From Zingiber officinale (Eukaryota; Streptophyta; Magnoliopsida; Zingiberales; Zingiberaceae): DNA of 64,000 bases. The notes beneath the pieces were generated by a model, which had not been told where the DNA came from, searched no databases, and saw only the letters and a list, made by a program, of their open reading frames with translations. Shown here one piece after another: positions 11,356 to 23,639 of this stretch (within the stretch, counting starts at the first letter, position 1; every line of letters starts with the position of its first letter). The translations under genes were made by a program, and so were the position numbers. Where the stretch lies: assembly GCF_018446385.1 (NCBI RefSeq), contig NC_056000.1, positions 49,880,722 through 49,944,721 of the forward strand. The letters run 5' to 3'.

Positions 11356-11372
11356 TCTCCCCTTTTTTAATA
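11356..11372 (-). promoter_or_regulatory. Polypurine tract next to the 3' LTR
   Basis: The plus strand reads atctcccctttttt, giving AAAAAAGGGGAGAT on the minus strand directly before the LTR start TGTTAGTGC. The same layout is at 56031-56045. Confidence 0.65.
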
Positions 11373-12515
11373 TTTGACAATATATTAAATTAAGCTAACT
11401 CATTAGCCTAACTTCTTTCTCCTCATACCAAACAATGAATGAGATTTTCCTAACTTAAAAATTTATATTCTCCCCCTTTGACATGCATAAAAAATCTTCT
11501 CCAAAGATTCATTCCTTTTATCCTTTAAACATTACAATGGAGGTTCCTTACCTTTCATTGCCTCCCATGCTCAACTTTGAGCATACATCCATCATCCTTC
11601 TTTCAAATCCAAACCATGCCTTTAAGGTGAGCCTCCCCCTCAAAGCATGCCCTATCTTCATTATTATACTAACAATGATTTAAAGTTCTAAAACCTTTAG
11701 AAAATCCCAAAGTTCAAATCATGAGATTAAAAATTCAACCTTGAATTTAAACCTTCTCTTCAATTCCATATTAGTTCCCTTTAACCATCCATTTTTGTTT
11801 TTTATAAAAAAAATTATCCTTAAATACTTTCCAAGTATTTTAGAGGGTTAGAGATAGTTAAGTTACTTAAACGCCACTTAACCGACTGAAATAAAACCAT
11901 TTCAGCCAAACACAGCAGCTACCAATTGATTGGTATCAGTTACCAATCGATTCCAACTTGTGTTAATCAATTGGTGTTAGCTGCCAATATATTACCTCAC
12001 AATGGTTTGTCTGATTTTCATATTCAATTTCAAATCAAAATTTAGAAATATATAAATAATTCTAAGATTTTTAAAAAATCATGAAATTTCATATAGATAT
12101 TATTTATATCAAATACTATCACGAAAAATAGTTTTATATGAAAATACATCTTATTTTAAAGAATGACATAGAATTAAAAATCATTGAAAACTTCAATGTT
12201 TTACTTTAACTTTGTATTTTACTAATCAATGGTAATTCTTATCAACAAATAGATTTCACCAAAATTTTCTAAAGTATTTTTAAAATCATTTTTAAAACTA
12301 ATTTCCAACCATGATATATGAACTAAATGCACATAATTTGCACATTAGCTTTCGCCATGATTGGCCTTCACAAAATCTATGTATTTTGATGAAATAAAAC
12401 TCAAATAAATCTTGAGTTTTGCTTATCCTCCTAACACCTTACTTGTATCTAATGTGTCTCAATACAAATACAAGTTAACTCTATAGTTCTTGTAAGATGT
12501 ATAAATTGATTTTTC

Positions 12516-13002
12516 CCAAACTAAAGGATCATGTGCCCCCTATATATATTAGTTGATGTGCCTGTGAGTATGAAGATTAGTAGTTTGTTGGGTATCAATG
12601 TAGTACTGTTACCTAAGGCGGAGCATATTAGAGATGAGAGAGCACAGTTTGAGGATATCTTGCATATCTTGAATACACTAGATGCTATATATGGGCTGAC
12701 TATGTATGTATAATATCTATATACTACAGAGGCCAATACATCGACCAACATTATGCATATTGGTATAGGAGGTGGTCTAGGAGCATGGATAGATGGTTAC
12801 TTGTTGTTGTCTGATAGATTAGCTACCGGTGCCAAATGATATTTCAGAGGATACGTAGACTGCCACCTACATGTGGTGGGCTCGATTGATTAGTTAATTG
12901 ATTGTTTGTTTGTGATTTGTATGATCGACAGTGATTTGTATGTTTGTATGCTCAATCATTTTGTTATGAGATTAATATCCATGAGAGTATGTATGTATAA
13001 TT
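12516..13002. other. Unassigned stretch between two LTR elements
   Basis: Contains an open run of 61 codons (12531-12713, +) that matches no family I recognise and lacks any supporting signal. It may be a remnant of a coding sequence. Nothing else is supported. Confidence 0.4.
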
Positions 13003-15190
13003 TGTTGGTGCAAGATTCACCAGAATCAAACTTATATTTTGATATTATCAAAGGTTCAAGTTAAGTCTTGTTATTATATGATGAATTGAACAAACGTGCA
13101 TGATGCTCAACTTGGAAAGTACTAGTTGAGGCTAGGCAAGAGAAAGTTCTAGTTGCAGCTAGGCGAGGAAAATCTTAGTAGATCAGGGAAACTATGAAGG
13201 AAGTCCAGATGGGTCATGTGGACCTAACATCTAGCAAGTGAATTCGATGGCTCTAGAGGATCCGATATCGAATTAAGAGGAATCCCTAACAAACTGATCT
13301 GATGCTAAGTGATTAAAGTCTAAACAAGTCTGGAAGACTCGATGTTTGATAGGTGAGTGAAGTAAGCTCTTGGAGGGAGTGCAGTTAGGTCTTGTCCTAA
13401 TAGGAACAAACCTTAGGTGCTGATCCAACTGAAGAAACCAGGAGGTTTCTAAGTCGAGATCAAGACAGTCCTAACTATCATACTACTCATGCATATTCAT
13501 ATCGATCTAACTTTGTTTTACAGGACTACTATTACTACTACTGTGCTAACTTTGTTTTACAGATAAACAAAGTTCTGGGTTGATCGAGAGTTTGGTCGAC
13601 TAAACGTATGGTTAAGTCGACTAATCCGGCCAACGTGGCACAAATCAAATTGAAGTCCAAACCAATTTGGTATAATACAGTGCTATCAGGCGACGAATAA
13701 AAATTATCGGTTGATTGATACTTAAAAGGAAATGACAAAAGATCATATCACAACAAAGCAAATTTGGTGTACAATTGGATCCTTCAACTGATCAATGAGA
13801 TTCGTCGACCAATCCACATTTGTTAAGCGATTCTGGATCAGATTGGATCACATAGAAAAGGTATACTCAGGTTCCGTCGATGGATCAAGTTTATAAGTTG
13901 ACCGAACACAGGAAATCATGGGATTGGATAGATCAAATCAGAGCAAACAAGGAAAGATACGATGTTCAGTCGAAGTATAGAAGGTTCTGTTGATTGAAAG
14001 GTTCGAACAACGGAATGGTAGTTTAGTCAACAAACTTATATTTTGATATTGTCAAAGGTTTAAGTCAAGTCTTGTTATTATCTGATAAATTGAACAAGCG
14101 TGCATGATAGTCAACTTGGAAAGTACTAGTCGAGGCTAGGCAAGGGAAAGTTCTAGTTGCGGCTGGGCAAGAAAAATCTTAGCAGATCAAGAAAACTAGG
14201 AAGGAAGTCCAGATGGCTCATGTGAACCTAACATCTAGCAAGTGAATTCGGTAGGTATAAAGGATCCGATATCGAATTAAGAGGAATCCCTAACAGACCG
14301 ATCCGATGCTAAGTGATTAAAGTCTAAACAAGTCTGAAAGACCCGATATTTGATAGGTGAGTGAGGTAAGCTCCTGGAGGGAGTGCAATTAGGTCTTGTC
14401 CTAATAGGAACAAACCTTAGGCGCTAATTCAACTAAAGAAACCAAAAGGTTTCTAAGTTGAGATCAAGACAATCCTAACTATTATACTACTCATGCATAT
14501 TCATATTGATCTAACTTTGTTTTACAGGAATACTATTACTACTACTGTGCTAACTTTGTTTTACAGATAAACAAAGTTTCGGGTTGATCGAGAGTTTGGT
14601 CGACTGAACGTGTGGTTGAGTCGACTAATCCGGCCAACGTGGTACAAATCATATTGAAGTCCAAACCAATATGTATAATACAATGCTATTGGGCGATGAA
14701 TAAAAATTATCGGTCGACTGATACTTAAAAGGGAATGACAAAAGATCATATCACAATAAAGCAAATTTGGTGTACAGTTGGATCTGTCGACTGATCAGTG
14801 AGATCCGTCGACCAATCCACATTTGTTAAGCGATTCTGGATCGGATTGGATCACACAGAAAAGGTATACTCAAGTTCTGTCGATGGATCAAGTTTATAAG
14901 TTGGTCGAACACAAGAAATCATGGGATTGGACGGATTGAATCAAAGCAAACAAGGAAAGACACGATGTTCAGTCGAAGGATAGAAGGTTCTGTTGACTGA
15001 AAGGTTCGAACAACGGAATGGTGAATCAGTCAACAAAACAATGTCTATAAAAAAAGACCTCGATCAGGGTTCGAGCCGAGTACTCAATTCATTTTCATTC
15101 AATCTCTTACTGCACTCACTCACTACTTATGCAAGATCTTCCATCATTATTGTCGATATATTTACATTATTGCTTGCATTCATTCTATAA
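13003..15190 (+). mobile_element. Copia-like LTR with an internal 1-kb tandem duplication
   Basis: Begins tgttggtgcaag, and its first 90 bases match the solo LTR at 30325 (caccagaatcaaac, then 'gtcaaaggttcaagtt', then 'aagtcttgttat'). The body is present twice in tandem (13028-14031 and 14032 to about 15035, offset 1004 bp). Only the second copy is followed by a TATA box (tctataaaaaa, about 15045) and the downstream LTR part. The 3' end is not sharp. It carries GTCGAC-type palindromes. No coding sequence. Confidence 0.75.
13028..15035. repeat. Tandem duplication, two copies of 1004 bp
   Basis: Landmarks recur at a constant offset of about 1004 bp: aaacttatattttgatat at 13028 and 14032, and caagcgtgcatgat, aggaatccctaacag and cgattctggatc in both. 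The copies differ by scattered substitutions, mostly C/T or G/A, so the duplication is not recent. Confidence 0.9.
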
Positions 15191-16223
15191 GGAGATTTGT
15201 ATTATTATTATTATTATTATTCTCCTCATTCAAATATTTAGTAAATTGACTAACGAAAATGATCAAAATAGTGAGATTTAGAGTAATAGTCATGAAGCAA
15301 GTAAAAAAAAATATACATTCTTGTTTTTATTTTTTTATTTTCACTATATTTAAAAATAAAAAATAAAACCAACAAGATTGATCCCTCTCTATTCACATAT
15401 ATATATATATAACTAGTATATATGAAAAATTCAGATTCTCTGAAAAATGTCTCCTTTTTTAATTTTATTTTCTTTTACCCTCACCCACGGAATAGTGTAC
15501 TGACTTGCGCAGCCAAGTAACTGCCAGCCTTGTTATCTTCTCCGCCCTCTCACAAAGCACATTCTGATGCATCACGGAGACCAAGAACCGACGCGTTAGC
15601 GAGCGCCTCGATCCTCAACACGCGGCTCGTTGGTGACCCTCCAAGCTGTAAGAGACCATCGATCGAGCCACGATTAATTTCTGGCGTCAAAATCCAGCGC
15701 TTACGACGAGGTAATTATTGCCGTCAGAGCGAGAAAGAGAGAAGGAGAGAGAGAGAAGTGTTGGGATTGGGGAAAGTGGGGGAAGGAAGCAAAAGCTGAG
15801 AATGGAAAGAGAAGGCCAGCCAGAGAATTAAGCGCAGTGAATGAATGGGAAACCGAGGCCGCAGCAGCCGCAGCAGCACCGCCATCCCCTTGGCGGCGTC
15901 GCAGTAGATGCTGCAGCTGCCTCCTTTTCTTATCTCCTTAAACGACAACTACTGTTCCTCTTCGTCTTGGAATCGAAGCGTGATAAAAGTTGCAGATCAG
16001 AGAGAGGCGAAGCCGGCGCGTCGACTGCCTGACTGCTGCCTGCCTCTCTCCCTCCCTCGGAGTCCCTCGCTGGTAGCCGGGGTAAAAACGACGACAGCAG
16101 AGAGTGGCTTTCACGCTTTACCACTCCGAGGGAATTAGGTAAAACAAAGCCACGGATTGAATTCGTAATTAAGCAAGCGGAGGGGCCGGGGAAGAACACA
16201 GCTAGCGCTTTAATTTATTAAGC
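15191..16223. other. Upstream region and 5' UTR of the SRS gene
   Basis: Holds an (ATT)n microsatellite at 15201-15221 and an (AT)n run near 15400. From about 15480 it becomes GC-richer. A GA-rich tract (gagaaggagagagagagaag, about 15737-15756) resembles GAGA/BPC-type plant promoter or leader elements. No mobile element was recognised here. A transcription start could not be fixed. Short upstream ATGs exist (15530, 15841, 15908), so the leader may hold upstream reading frames if transcribed. Confidence 0.5.
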
Positions 16224-17263
16224 ATGGCGTCCGGATTCCCTTTTGGCGGCGGCAGAGGAGACGGCGGCGGGATCCCTCCGGCGGAGTCCTTCTTCCTTTA
16301 TGGCGGCCGCGGCGGAGGAAGCCGGAGAGACCCTGAAATCGGCGGTAGTGGTTACACCCGCGGATTCGAGCTGACGTGGCAGCAGCAGCAGATCGGGCAG
16401 CAGCAGCAGCACTACTCGGCGGCGGTGGGGTTCCCCGGCGACCTCCCTCTCGTCGCGGGCCTCCGCTCTGAGGCTGGCAGAGGCAGCGTCGGAGGAGGGC
16501 ATAGCTGCCAGGATTGCGGCAACCAGGCCAAGAAGGACTGCTCCCACCTCCGTTGCCGCACCTGCTGCAAGAGCCGCGGCTTCCAGTGCGCCACCCACGT
16601 GAAGAGCACGTGGGTCCCCGCCTCCAAGCGCCGAGAGCGTCAGCTGCAGCTCGCCGCCGCCTCCGCCGGAGAGTCCTCCAAGCGCTCCAGGGACATCGTC
16701 GTCGCCGCTACTACCACTACCACGTATGGTACTGCAGCTTCTCTCACTCCGAATCCAAAAACGAAATAGCCATGAAAATTGAAAAAAATAAAATAAAATA
16801 AAATAAAAACAAATCGTGCTAACTTCAATAACTACTCTACTAATAAAATTAAATGGCAGGAGGAGGAAGTCAAAATCACGATCTGTTTCCGGCGGAGGTG
16901 AACGCGGAGGCGATGTTCCGGTGCGTGCGCGTGAGTCCTGTGGACGAGGCGGAGGAGGAGTTCGCGTACCAGACCACGGTCAGCATCGCCGGCCACGTGT
17001 TCAAGGGCGTGCTCTACGACCACGGCGCCGCAGGCCCCGGCGATCTCCCCTCCTCCTCCTCCTCCCGCTACCAATTACTCACCCACGGCGAGGACTCGTC
17101 CTCTCCTACCGCCACCGGCGCCGCCCCCACCGCCAACGCCAGCGCCAACGACGCCGCAAACACCGCCGCCACCGCAGAGCTGCTGGAGCCGTATCCGACG
17201 CCGCTGAGCGCCTTCGTCGCCGGCACACCATTCTTCCCGCACCAGCGATACAGGCCTAGCTAA
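16224..17263 (+). CDS. SHI-related sequence (SRS/STYLISH-type) zinc-finger transcription factor
   Basis: Two exons, 16224-16728 and 16860-17263, give 302 aa. The donor tatg|gtactg and acceptor ggcag|gagg keep frame; the nearer GT at 16724 would not. The SRS RING-like zinc finger (residues 95-131) is complete: [25 protein letters not shown], then THVKSTWVP and a basic KRRER stretch. The N terminus has the family's Gly-rich start, [10 protein letters not shown] and a poly-Gln run after FELTW. Exon 2 holds the family-specific IGGH domain ([24 protein letters not shown], then VFKGVLYD), but the name-giving motif is IAGH (211-214). The tail is Ser/Ala/Thr-rich. SRS proteins are nuclear activators of auxin-biosynthesis genes and of style, stamen and lateral-root development; that role is inferred from the family. 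The coding sequence is strongly GC-rich, unlike the AT-rich flanks, as is common for monocot genes. Confidence 0.92.
16729..16859 (+). other. Intron of the SRS gene, 131 bp
   Basis: GT-AG intron with an AT-rich body including an (aataa)n run near 16790. The conserved SRS intron position between zinc finger and IGGH domain is kept. Confidence 0.85.
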
Positions 17264-18054
17264 TCGATCAACTCCCGTAGTCCATGAATTAATGCGTGTA
17301 ATCGAGAACATGCTATCTTGAATAACTCCATGACCGAAATCTACTTACTGCTCTCCTATCATTTCCCAGCTGCCTAAATTCTTGAATATCAATTGGTGTC
17401 AGTTAAACTCGGTTCATGGGGGGCGATCTTCTTCTCCATTTCTTGTTCGTACACAGACTTTTAATAAGTTCAATTAAATCGTTGGAATGAATGCAGAGTA
17501 TCTGTGTAGCTTTGGATGGTAGTGGAGGGCGATCATACGATATAGAGGGCAAGGATGAATGCTTCCATCTCTGAAAGGCTGAAATGGGTTCCAAAACGGA
17601 GGAGAGAGAGAAGGAAGCCTACATACGAGCATGTGGCTCGAGTAAGTAGATTGGTATTTAATTAACAATGTGCTTTTGCTACCTATGCATGCTTCCCTTT
17701 CCTTTCCTTTCCTTTCCTCATTATTTTTTTAAGTTTTTTCTTCATTATATAGGAGCTATATATTCGATAGAAGCAGCATATAACCTAGTCGTTTTCTTTA
17801 ATTTTCTAGGGTTATGGTGTACGTAGTTTGTTAAATATGGTCTGCTTAATTCAAGGAGACCGTGTTCTTTTGCTTTAAATCACGTCAATATATCATGTTT
17901 GACATCGCTTTTCTTTTTGTTTATTTTTCTCTCCTCATTTAAATTACTACTCAAACTTTTAGCTGATATTAACTAGTGTTCATTAATCAACCAAACACTT
18001 TGATTTCATCTTTGTTGTGTTTGTGGAACTGAATATTGCAAAGAAACATATTGA
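17264..18054 (+). other. 3' flank of the SRS gene
   Basis: AT-rich DNA with a (ttccttttcc)-like microsatellite at 17691-17717. A poly(A) site cannot be placed with confidence. No other gene seen. Confidence 0.45.

Positions 18055-18149
<95 letters not shown>
18055..18149. repeat. (AT)n microsatellite, about 95 bp
   Basis: Uninterrupted alternating A and T from the end of 'ttgaag' to 'acatgc'. It is perfect over its whole length, so it is likely polymorphic and liable to length error in assembly. Confidence 0.95.
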
Positions 18150-18152
<3 letters not shown>

Positions 18153-20143
18153 GCTTAATATTTATTTCAATATATATGTGATGCTTGAAAAATGTTTTTT
18201 TTACATATCCCTATGGTGCAAAAAGTATTCATTAATTATTCTGAACTTTTTTGGCTTCTCTCATGACAAAAACGGTGAAAAAGAACATGAAAAAAATTGT
18301 TTGGACCCTCTTTGTATAATAATGAAATGGCCGAACTGATATAACCTCCTCATGAGTTCATATCATTGGTAGGTTTTACTATGCATGTATATATAATTAT
18401 ATATATAGTTGCATTTTATCATGAATCTCTATATGCTTTTTCTTACCGTTCTTTTCTTGTGTAAATTAATCTAATAATAACGCTATAGAATATATATAGA
18501 AGGGTTATGTGGATACATGCAACTGAACAATTAAAAATAAAACAATGCCTCAAATTGTGCATATAATTAATCTCCATTCAGCATGAAGTAAAATATTGTA
18601 TTTGTATCAGATCAGTATACTGAGAGGGTATGCAGTTATATGGTATGAGTTATGATGGAGAGACATGCATTCAAACTCAGTGATTTTCTCTCGTTTAATG
18701 TGATTTATAATGGATTTAAGGAAGGATTACAACAATAACATGTAACTTTTGCCTCTCTCAGTCAGTCAGTCTCAGCAATTTTATAGACATGCATGCAGTT
18801 AATTAGCGTATGGAAGCTACTTGGAATTAATAATAAGGCTACGGATTTAGAGCATGTTTGAAAGTGAAAGAAAGAGAACTTACTTTTGCTCCAAATTAAT
18901 GAAAATAGTCTCAGGTATGAAAACAACTATAGAGCAATTTATTCACATAATCTCAAAATATTTATCAGTTATTCATCAGTTAGTATTTGTCACCAATAAT
19001 CAGGAGTTGACTTCTAGTGTAAATAGTGACTTTCAAGAACTACTGAGACAATATATAGGGCATCAGCCATGGCATACACTTGGTAGAAAAAATTAAGAGA
19101 GATTGATGTCATTATTTACAATTAATTGTATTATCTTCTCAAGAATCATAGATTTTTTTTTAAGTCCGTACCATTCTTGATTCTTGACATATTTAAATGT
19201 TAAATTGATACATTTTTCATAGATGAATATATAAAAAAAAAATTGTTTATTAAGGGAGAGGCAGGTTAAACTTTAGGTAATTATATATCTCACTAGTTAA
19301 TTAGTGTCTGGACAACAAAAAATAGAAGCCTTTGTAGTGTTAGATTTTCTATCGGCATTAATTAAATAACTTACCATTTTAGATAATTTTTTACTTAACG
19401 GCAACAATGTTAGCTTTAGACCGTGATCAATAGAGGCAGATGAGGTGAAATACAAGGATAAAAAATTAGGGAGTGAGTCAAACATGGTGGCAAAAAGGTG
19501 AATACGTTCATCCTCAGCACCCTCGTTAATCCGTCTCAGGGCCAACACAGAGGAGGTAAATCACGGACGGCTACTAGCCTTTAGAATAGTGACTAACACA
19601 TAAGGAGGAGTGAGTCAAACACGATACGATGGATGCTACACAATCAACGGAGCCTAAAGGAGAGGAAATAATTTTTTTTTTAACCGGATAGTTCAATTGC
19701 CATTGGTGTGAGTTGAGGAGGTAAGAGGGGAAAGATTGTGTAGAAGGAAGAGAGGGTCTCTAATAGAACTAGTTAGAGATGATAAAATGAGTCAATTGGA
19801 TAGTGCCTGACCTAATTACGTTTTCCTAATAAAATAAGAAAAAAATAAGAAAATTAAATAATAGAAAATATTTAAAGAAGCATAGATGTGTTTTTTTGCA
19901 CATTTTGTTCCGGTGCTTAGCATATTCCTTCCATACCTAAAGTCCAATTCACCTCTAATTCTTGGATCCGTCTTTGCTCATGACCTTCTCTCGCGCCCAT
20001 CAACCACTGCTTGTGAGTGGCCGCAAGTTCACGCCTAATATTGAATCCATCAAAAAAAAATTCTAGTAACAAGACGTAATTTTTTTTTTTTCATTTTTAG
20101 CTCATCAAGATTGAGGTAAATTAAGGAGGGATATCACTAGAAA
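18150..20143. other. AT-rich intergenic DNA, nothing recognised
   Basis: Short open runs (for example 18151-18339 and 18854-19096) lack family similarity, splice context or codon bias. No element boundary is supported. Confidence 0.5.
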
Positions 20144-20291
20144 AATGATTTGCACAGGGAAAGAATCTCAAAGAAATATTCAAGGATAGACACATAAAAT
20201 GATGGGACACACAAAAAGTGAAATGGTGGACCATAAATTTATGTGTCTATTTATGAGTATTTCTTTGAAATTTTTCCCTATGTAAATCATT
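20144..20291. mobile_element. Foldback MITE-like element, about 148 bp
   Basis: The left end aatgatttgcacagggaaag and the right end (reverse complement aatgatttacatagggaaaa) form imperfect terminal inverted repeats that extend inward to tcaaagaaata on both arms, over about 38 bp each. The loop holds 'gatgggacacacaaaaagtg'. A target duplication was not recognised. No coding capacity. Confidence 0.7.
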
Positions 20292-22291
20292 GCTCATCAC
20301 GGTACATATCTTTCTGTTTGCATAGTAAATTCTTATCTATTGACATTATCCATCCCTCTATTATTCGTCTTATGTAGTAATTAAGGTGGCATTAGCGGGC
20401 TCCCAATAATAAACTGAGAATTAGGTTCTAAAACTACCATGGGTCTTCCTATAAGCTAAGCTACTTGGGATTCCAACCTAGAATTAGAATTAGGGAACCA
20501 AAAAAGCAATACTCATTTCAATCATCACGAAGATGGGGGATCAAGTTTCGCCTCGGAAAATAAGTCTCTCAATTCGATGTTAGTAATTAACCCTAAGAGT
20601 CAATCAAGAGATGATTGGACCTTTTGGGTTACTCATTGAGTTAGACTCAAATGAACTCACTCATTGGATTGAGTCCAATGCGAATTAGACACATTGGATT
20701 AATGGATTAGACTCAATGGGTTAAATTTATTGGGTTATTAGATTAATGGTTAATTCAATATAATAATACAACCCATTAAGAGAAATACAAAGAGACAAAA
20801 ACCCTTGGTATTCATGGGATGAATATAAATATATTCTTTAGAATGAATTTTTCATTAGTTGAAAAAGAGATGAAAAGTGTGACTCTTAATCTTCCCTCTT
20901 CTTCCTCCTTCTTCCTCCTTGGACAATTTTTGCTCTTAGCCGAACCTCCATGAGTGGCTAGCACAATGAAGGTGGTTCTTCTCAAAATGCTTCGTTCGTG
21001 TGACAAACGAAGGATGTGTTCGTGTGGATACCGTAGAGGCGCAGACGCTTGATCGCGCTGAGATCTGCATCCAAAGAAAAAGTTGCTGTCGGGATTGCGA
21101 ATGACACGCAACAAAGGTATACCTCTCATGTAAAACTTAGTATATGATTGTTTTCTCCTTCGCATGGATCTTCTGGAGATGATCTAGTTAATTTTTCGCT
21201 GCGCTTAAACGTGTTTAGCGCGCTAAATCCCTACATTCGATCGGGTAGAATCACATTCATTAACTGTGTCATGAATATAGTTTCCGATATCAAGTGGCAT
21301 GGATCAAAATCTACCATTGTGCCCATCAACCAGCACACAATGCTTGATGAAACAATAAATACAGAGAGGCAGAAAAGAGAAATTGTGGTAGAGAGGAGGA
21401 GAGGAGAGGAGACGAGCAATATTATTGAAAAGGGACGAAAAGAAAAAAAAAATAGAAAATAAAAAGGATGATTCTTAGTAAGGACTCTATTATTAGCTTA
21501 ATATAATTAAAGGCCCATTTTTTCCTTTCAAATAAACGAACTTTAAGATAAAATTATTTCACCCATGATGTTCGCTCACCATTATTGACCATTTGCATTC
21601 CAAAATATATAACCTTTGATTTAAAATTAAAATTTTTAAAAAATAACTTGAGAGTGTTTAAAGAGGCAATATAAAAAAATTTAAAAAAAAGCATTAATAA
21701 AGGATTGAAAAGCACTTTCCTTTCGTGATTAAAAAACGTTAATTTTTATTTGTTTTAAAAATTGATTTACAATGATTTACTTAAATAACTCATTTATATT
21801 TGTATTGAAATTAATTTCCAACCCATTTGACTCATTTTGGTGTTCGAGTAGCTTCCTGAGTTTTCAGTGAATGGGTAGAAAACACAAAATTATCGCCTCG
21901 CTCATTGGATAACAAGGCATCGACTTGACTAATGATTAGACACAAAATTGATAATTTATCTTTTTTTAGAAAAACAAGAATCGATTAAAGTAGACCTTAT
22001 AATTTTCGCAATCAACATATATTTCCCTGGTTGATTGATCAAACGGTAAAATTTTAGCTTTCTTGAGAGGATGTTGAAGGAGCAAATTCACATGAAATTA
22101 ACTTAAGACATTTTTTCATTATTTTTTTCCAGCAATATCAACGTTGAAGGGGAGCAAAAAATCATTAATCACATATTGACTTTTGGTCTAAATAGAATCC
22201 ATTTAAATATATCATGCTAATATCATTTTTCATAATTTAAAAGAGTTAAGATCATATTTCTACACTTCTTACCCCTTGATCTCCGTTAGCC
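20292..22291. other. Intergenic DNA, possibly with an old LTR at about 20500-21260
   Basis: The middle part ('aatacaaagagacaaaaaccc', 'cgcttgatcgcgctgagatc') has the style of a Copia LTR, but no second LTR, primer-binding site or TG/CA boundary was found. The rest is AT-rich and unassigned. Confidence 0.3.
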
Positions 22292-22458
22292 TCTCTTTTG
22301 TCACTAATCCGGAAGATAATAAGAGAGTGTCACATGGATAAAAGAGATTAGTAGTCTTATTCAAGTAGCGGTTTAATTCTCTTTTGTCACTAATCCGGAA
22401 GATAATAAGAGAGTGCTACATGGATAAGAGAGATTAGTAGTCTTATCAAAATAGTGGT
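22292..22458. repeat. 86-bp tandem duplication
   Basis: The word tctcttttgtcactaatccg starts at 22292 and again at 22378. The two units stay alike through 'gataataagagagtg' and 'gagattagtagtcttat'. It lies at the left side of the Tat-type LTR. Confidence 0.85.
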
Positions 22459-22791
22459 TCAAGCCCAGGGAAAGTCACGGAGCTTCGAATTCGTGGCGCC
22501 TCGACTCCCAGGTGTCTTCACTTTGTGGCACCCCGATGCTTAGGCGTCCTCACGCTCTCAATCCCTGCCCCCACACGATTCTGTGATGTCCTCGTCTCCT
22601 TTGCGACTCGGTTCGAGATTTAGGACTATTTCGGGAAGGAAATAATGCTCGTGCATATTTTAGAATTCAGGACTATTTCAGGAAGGAACTAACACTTGTG
22701 TGGATTTCGAGATTCAGAAATATTTTAGGAAGCAAATAACAAGCTCACAAGAAGAGAGGGCAAATGAAGAACGTAGGGATTAGCTATTCCC

Positions 22792-22798
22792 TATAAAA
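22792..22798 (+). promoter_or_regulatory. TATA box of the Tat-type LTR
   Basis: ctataaaaggc in the LTR, about 290 bp before the primer-binding site; followed by cttaagcgtcagagtg as in the fragment at 730-1170. Confidence 0.55.
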
Positions 22799-23088
22799 GG
22801 CAGTTCTCTCTGACGGTTACAGGCACACGTAAAAAACATATAAAAAAACCTAAAAACTATTATTCATTTCTACTTTCTCCACCATTGTCAAAAACTAACT
22901 TAAGCGTCAGAGTGACTACGCAGAGAAACCCCTGACTATTATTCTACCCCCTCTCTTTGGTCTTCTTCTATCTAGGTTGTAGCGGATCTCCTCATTGATT
23001 CACGTTGTCACTAGGCGATTGGCGATAAGTTAACATCCATGTCAACTCATCAGTGGTTCATTTGTCAGTGTTATCAGGTAAGATCAAA

Positions 23089-23108
23089 TTGACATCGTCT
23101 GTGGGAAC
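23089..23108 (+). promoter_or_regulatory. Primer-binding region of the Tat-type element
   Basis: ttgacatcgtctgtgggaac is a two-base variant of ttggcgccgtctgtgggaac, the usual sequence directly after the 5' LTR in plant Tat/Ogre-like Ty3 elements. Confidence 0.7.
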
Positions 23109-23639
23109 AATGAGTTAAGATCTAAATTGGAACGTTAAGATTGATGACACCGGAAAACCCAATGTCATCACCATAGCAATAGAAGATTTCGAGAAATTGG
23201 TAGCTACAATGGTGTAGGTAGTATTGTAGGGGCAGCCTCAACAGTCCTTTTCGTTAGGAACCAATCCACCAGTCGAGCCACCACCTCAGTTAGTTGAAGC
23301 GACGCCAACGCCTCACCAGAAGGCACCTCGACCCGTGGAAACATCATGAATATTTTCCCTGTGCTAATTGGTATATCGATTATGAGGAAGTCTTTTGTAG
23401 AATCCATGGGAGAAAGCCCCCTCTGAGAGCCTCTGAAAGGGAAAGCCCCCATATCTAGAGGGACAAAAGCACCCCGGGGCTCTCCGATCTCAAGGAGCAT
23501 CCTCCCAGACAAGTTACCAAAATACTTTCTACTATTATAAATCAGAGAATAGAATGGTACAACCGATCCTGAAAATCATATATGTAAATTTGAAAATGTC
23601 TCCCTGTTATATTAGTATACAAATGACGTCAAGTGTCGG

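Larger units (their letters stand above)
9766..12515 (-). mobile_element. 3' part of a large non-autonomous LTR element related to 54164-61029
   Basis: 9766-11355 is an LTR (tgtttaggcc...gcactaaca on plus). It is followed by a pyrimidine run (polypurine tract on minus) and then by non-coding internal sequence to about 12515. Order and wording match the 3' half of the 54164-61029 element: 'tttgacaat' after the tract, 'ctccccctttgacat', 'acaagttaact', and text on contact with 'taatgtgtctcaat'. The gag half and 5' LTR are missing. No target duplication could be tested. Confidence 0.65.

Noticed and set aside
12531-12713. 61-codon plus-strand frame beginning MCPLYILVDV
   Set aside because: Looks protein-like but matches no family I know and has no supporting context; left as unassigned.
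16722-16725. Donor GT at 16724 for the SRS intron
   Set aside because: It would put exon 2 out of frame with the IGGH domain; the GT at 16729 keeps frame.
16412-16801. Additional open frames on both strands across the SRS exons
   Set aside because: GC-rich shadow frames of the SRS coding sequence, with no family features.
21148-21462. 104-codon plus-strand frame
   Set aside because: No family similarity, AT/AG-rich low-complexity C terminus, no splice or promoter context.
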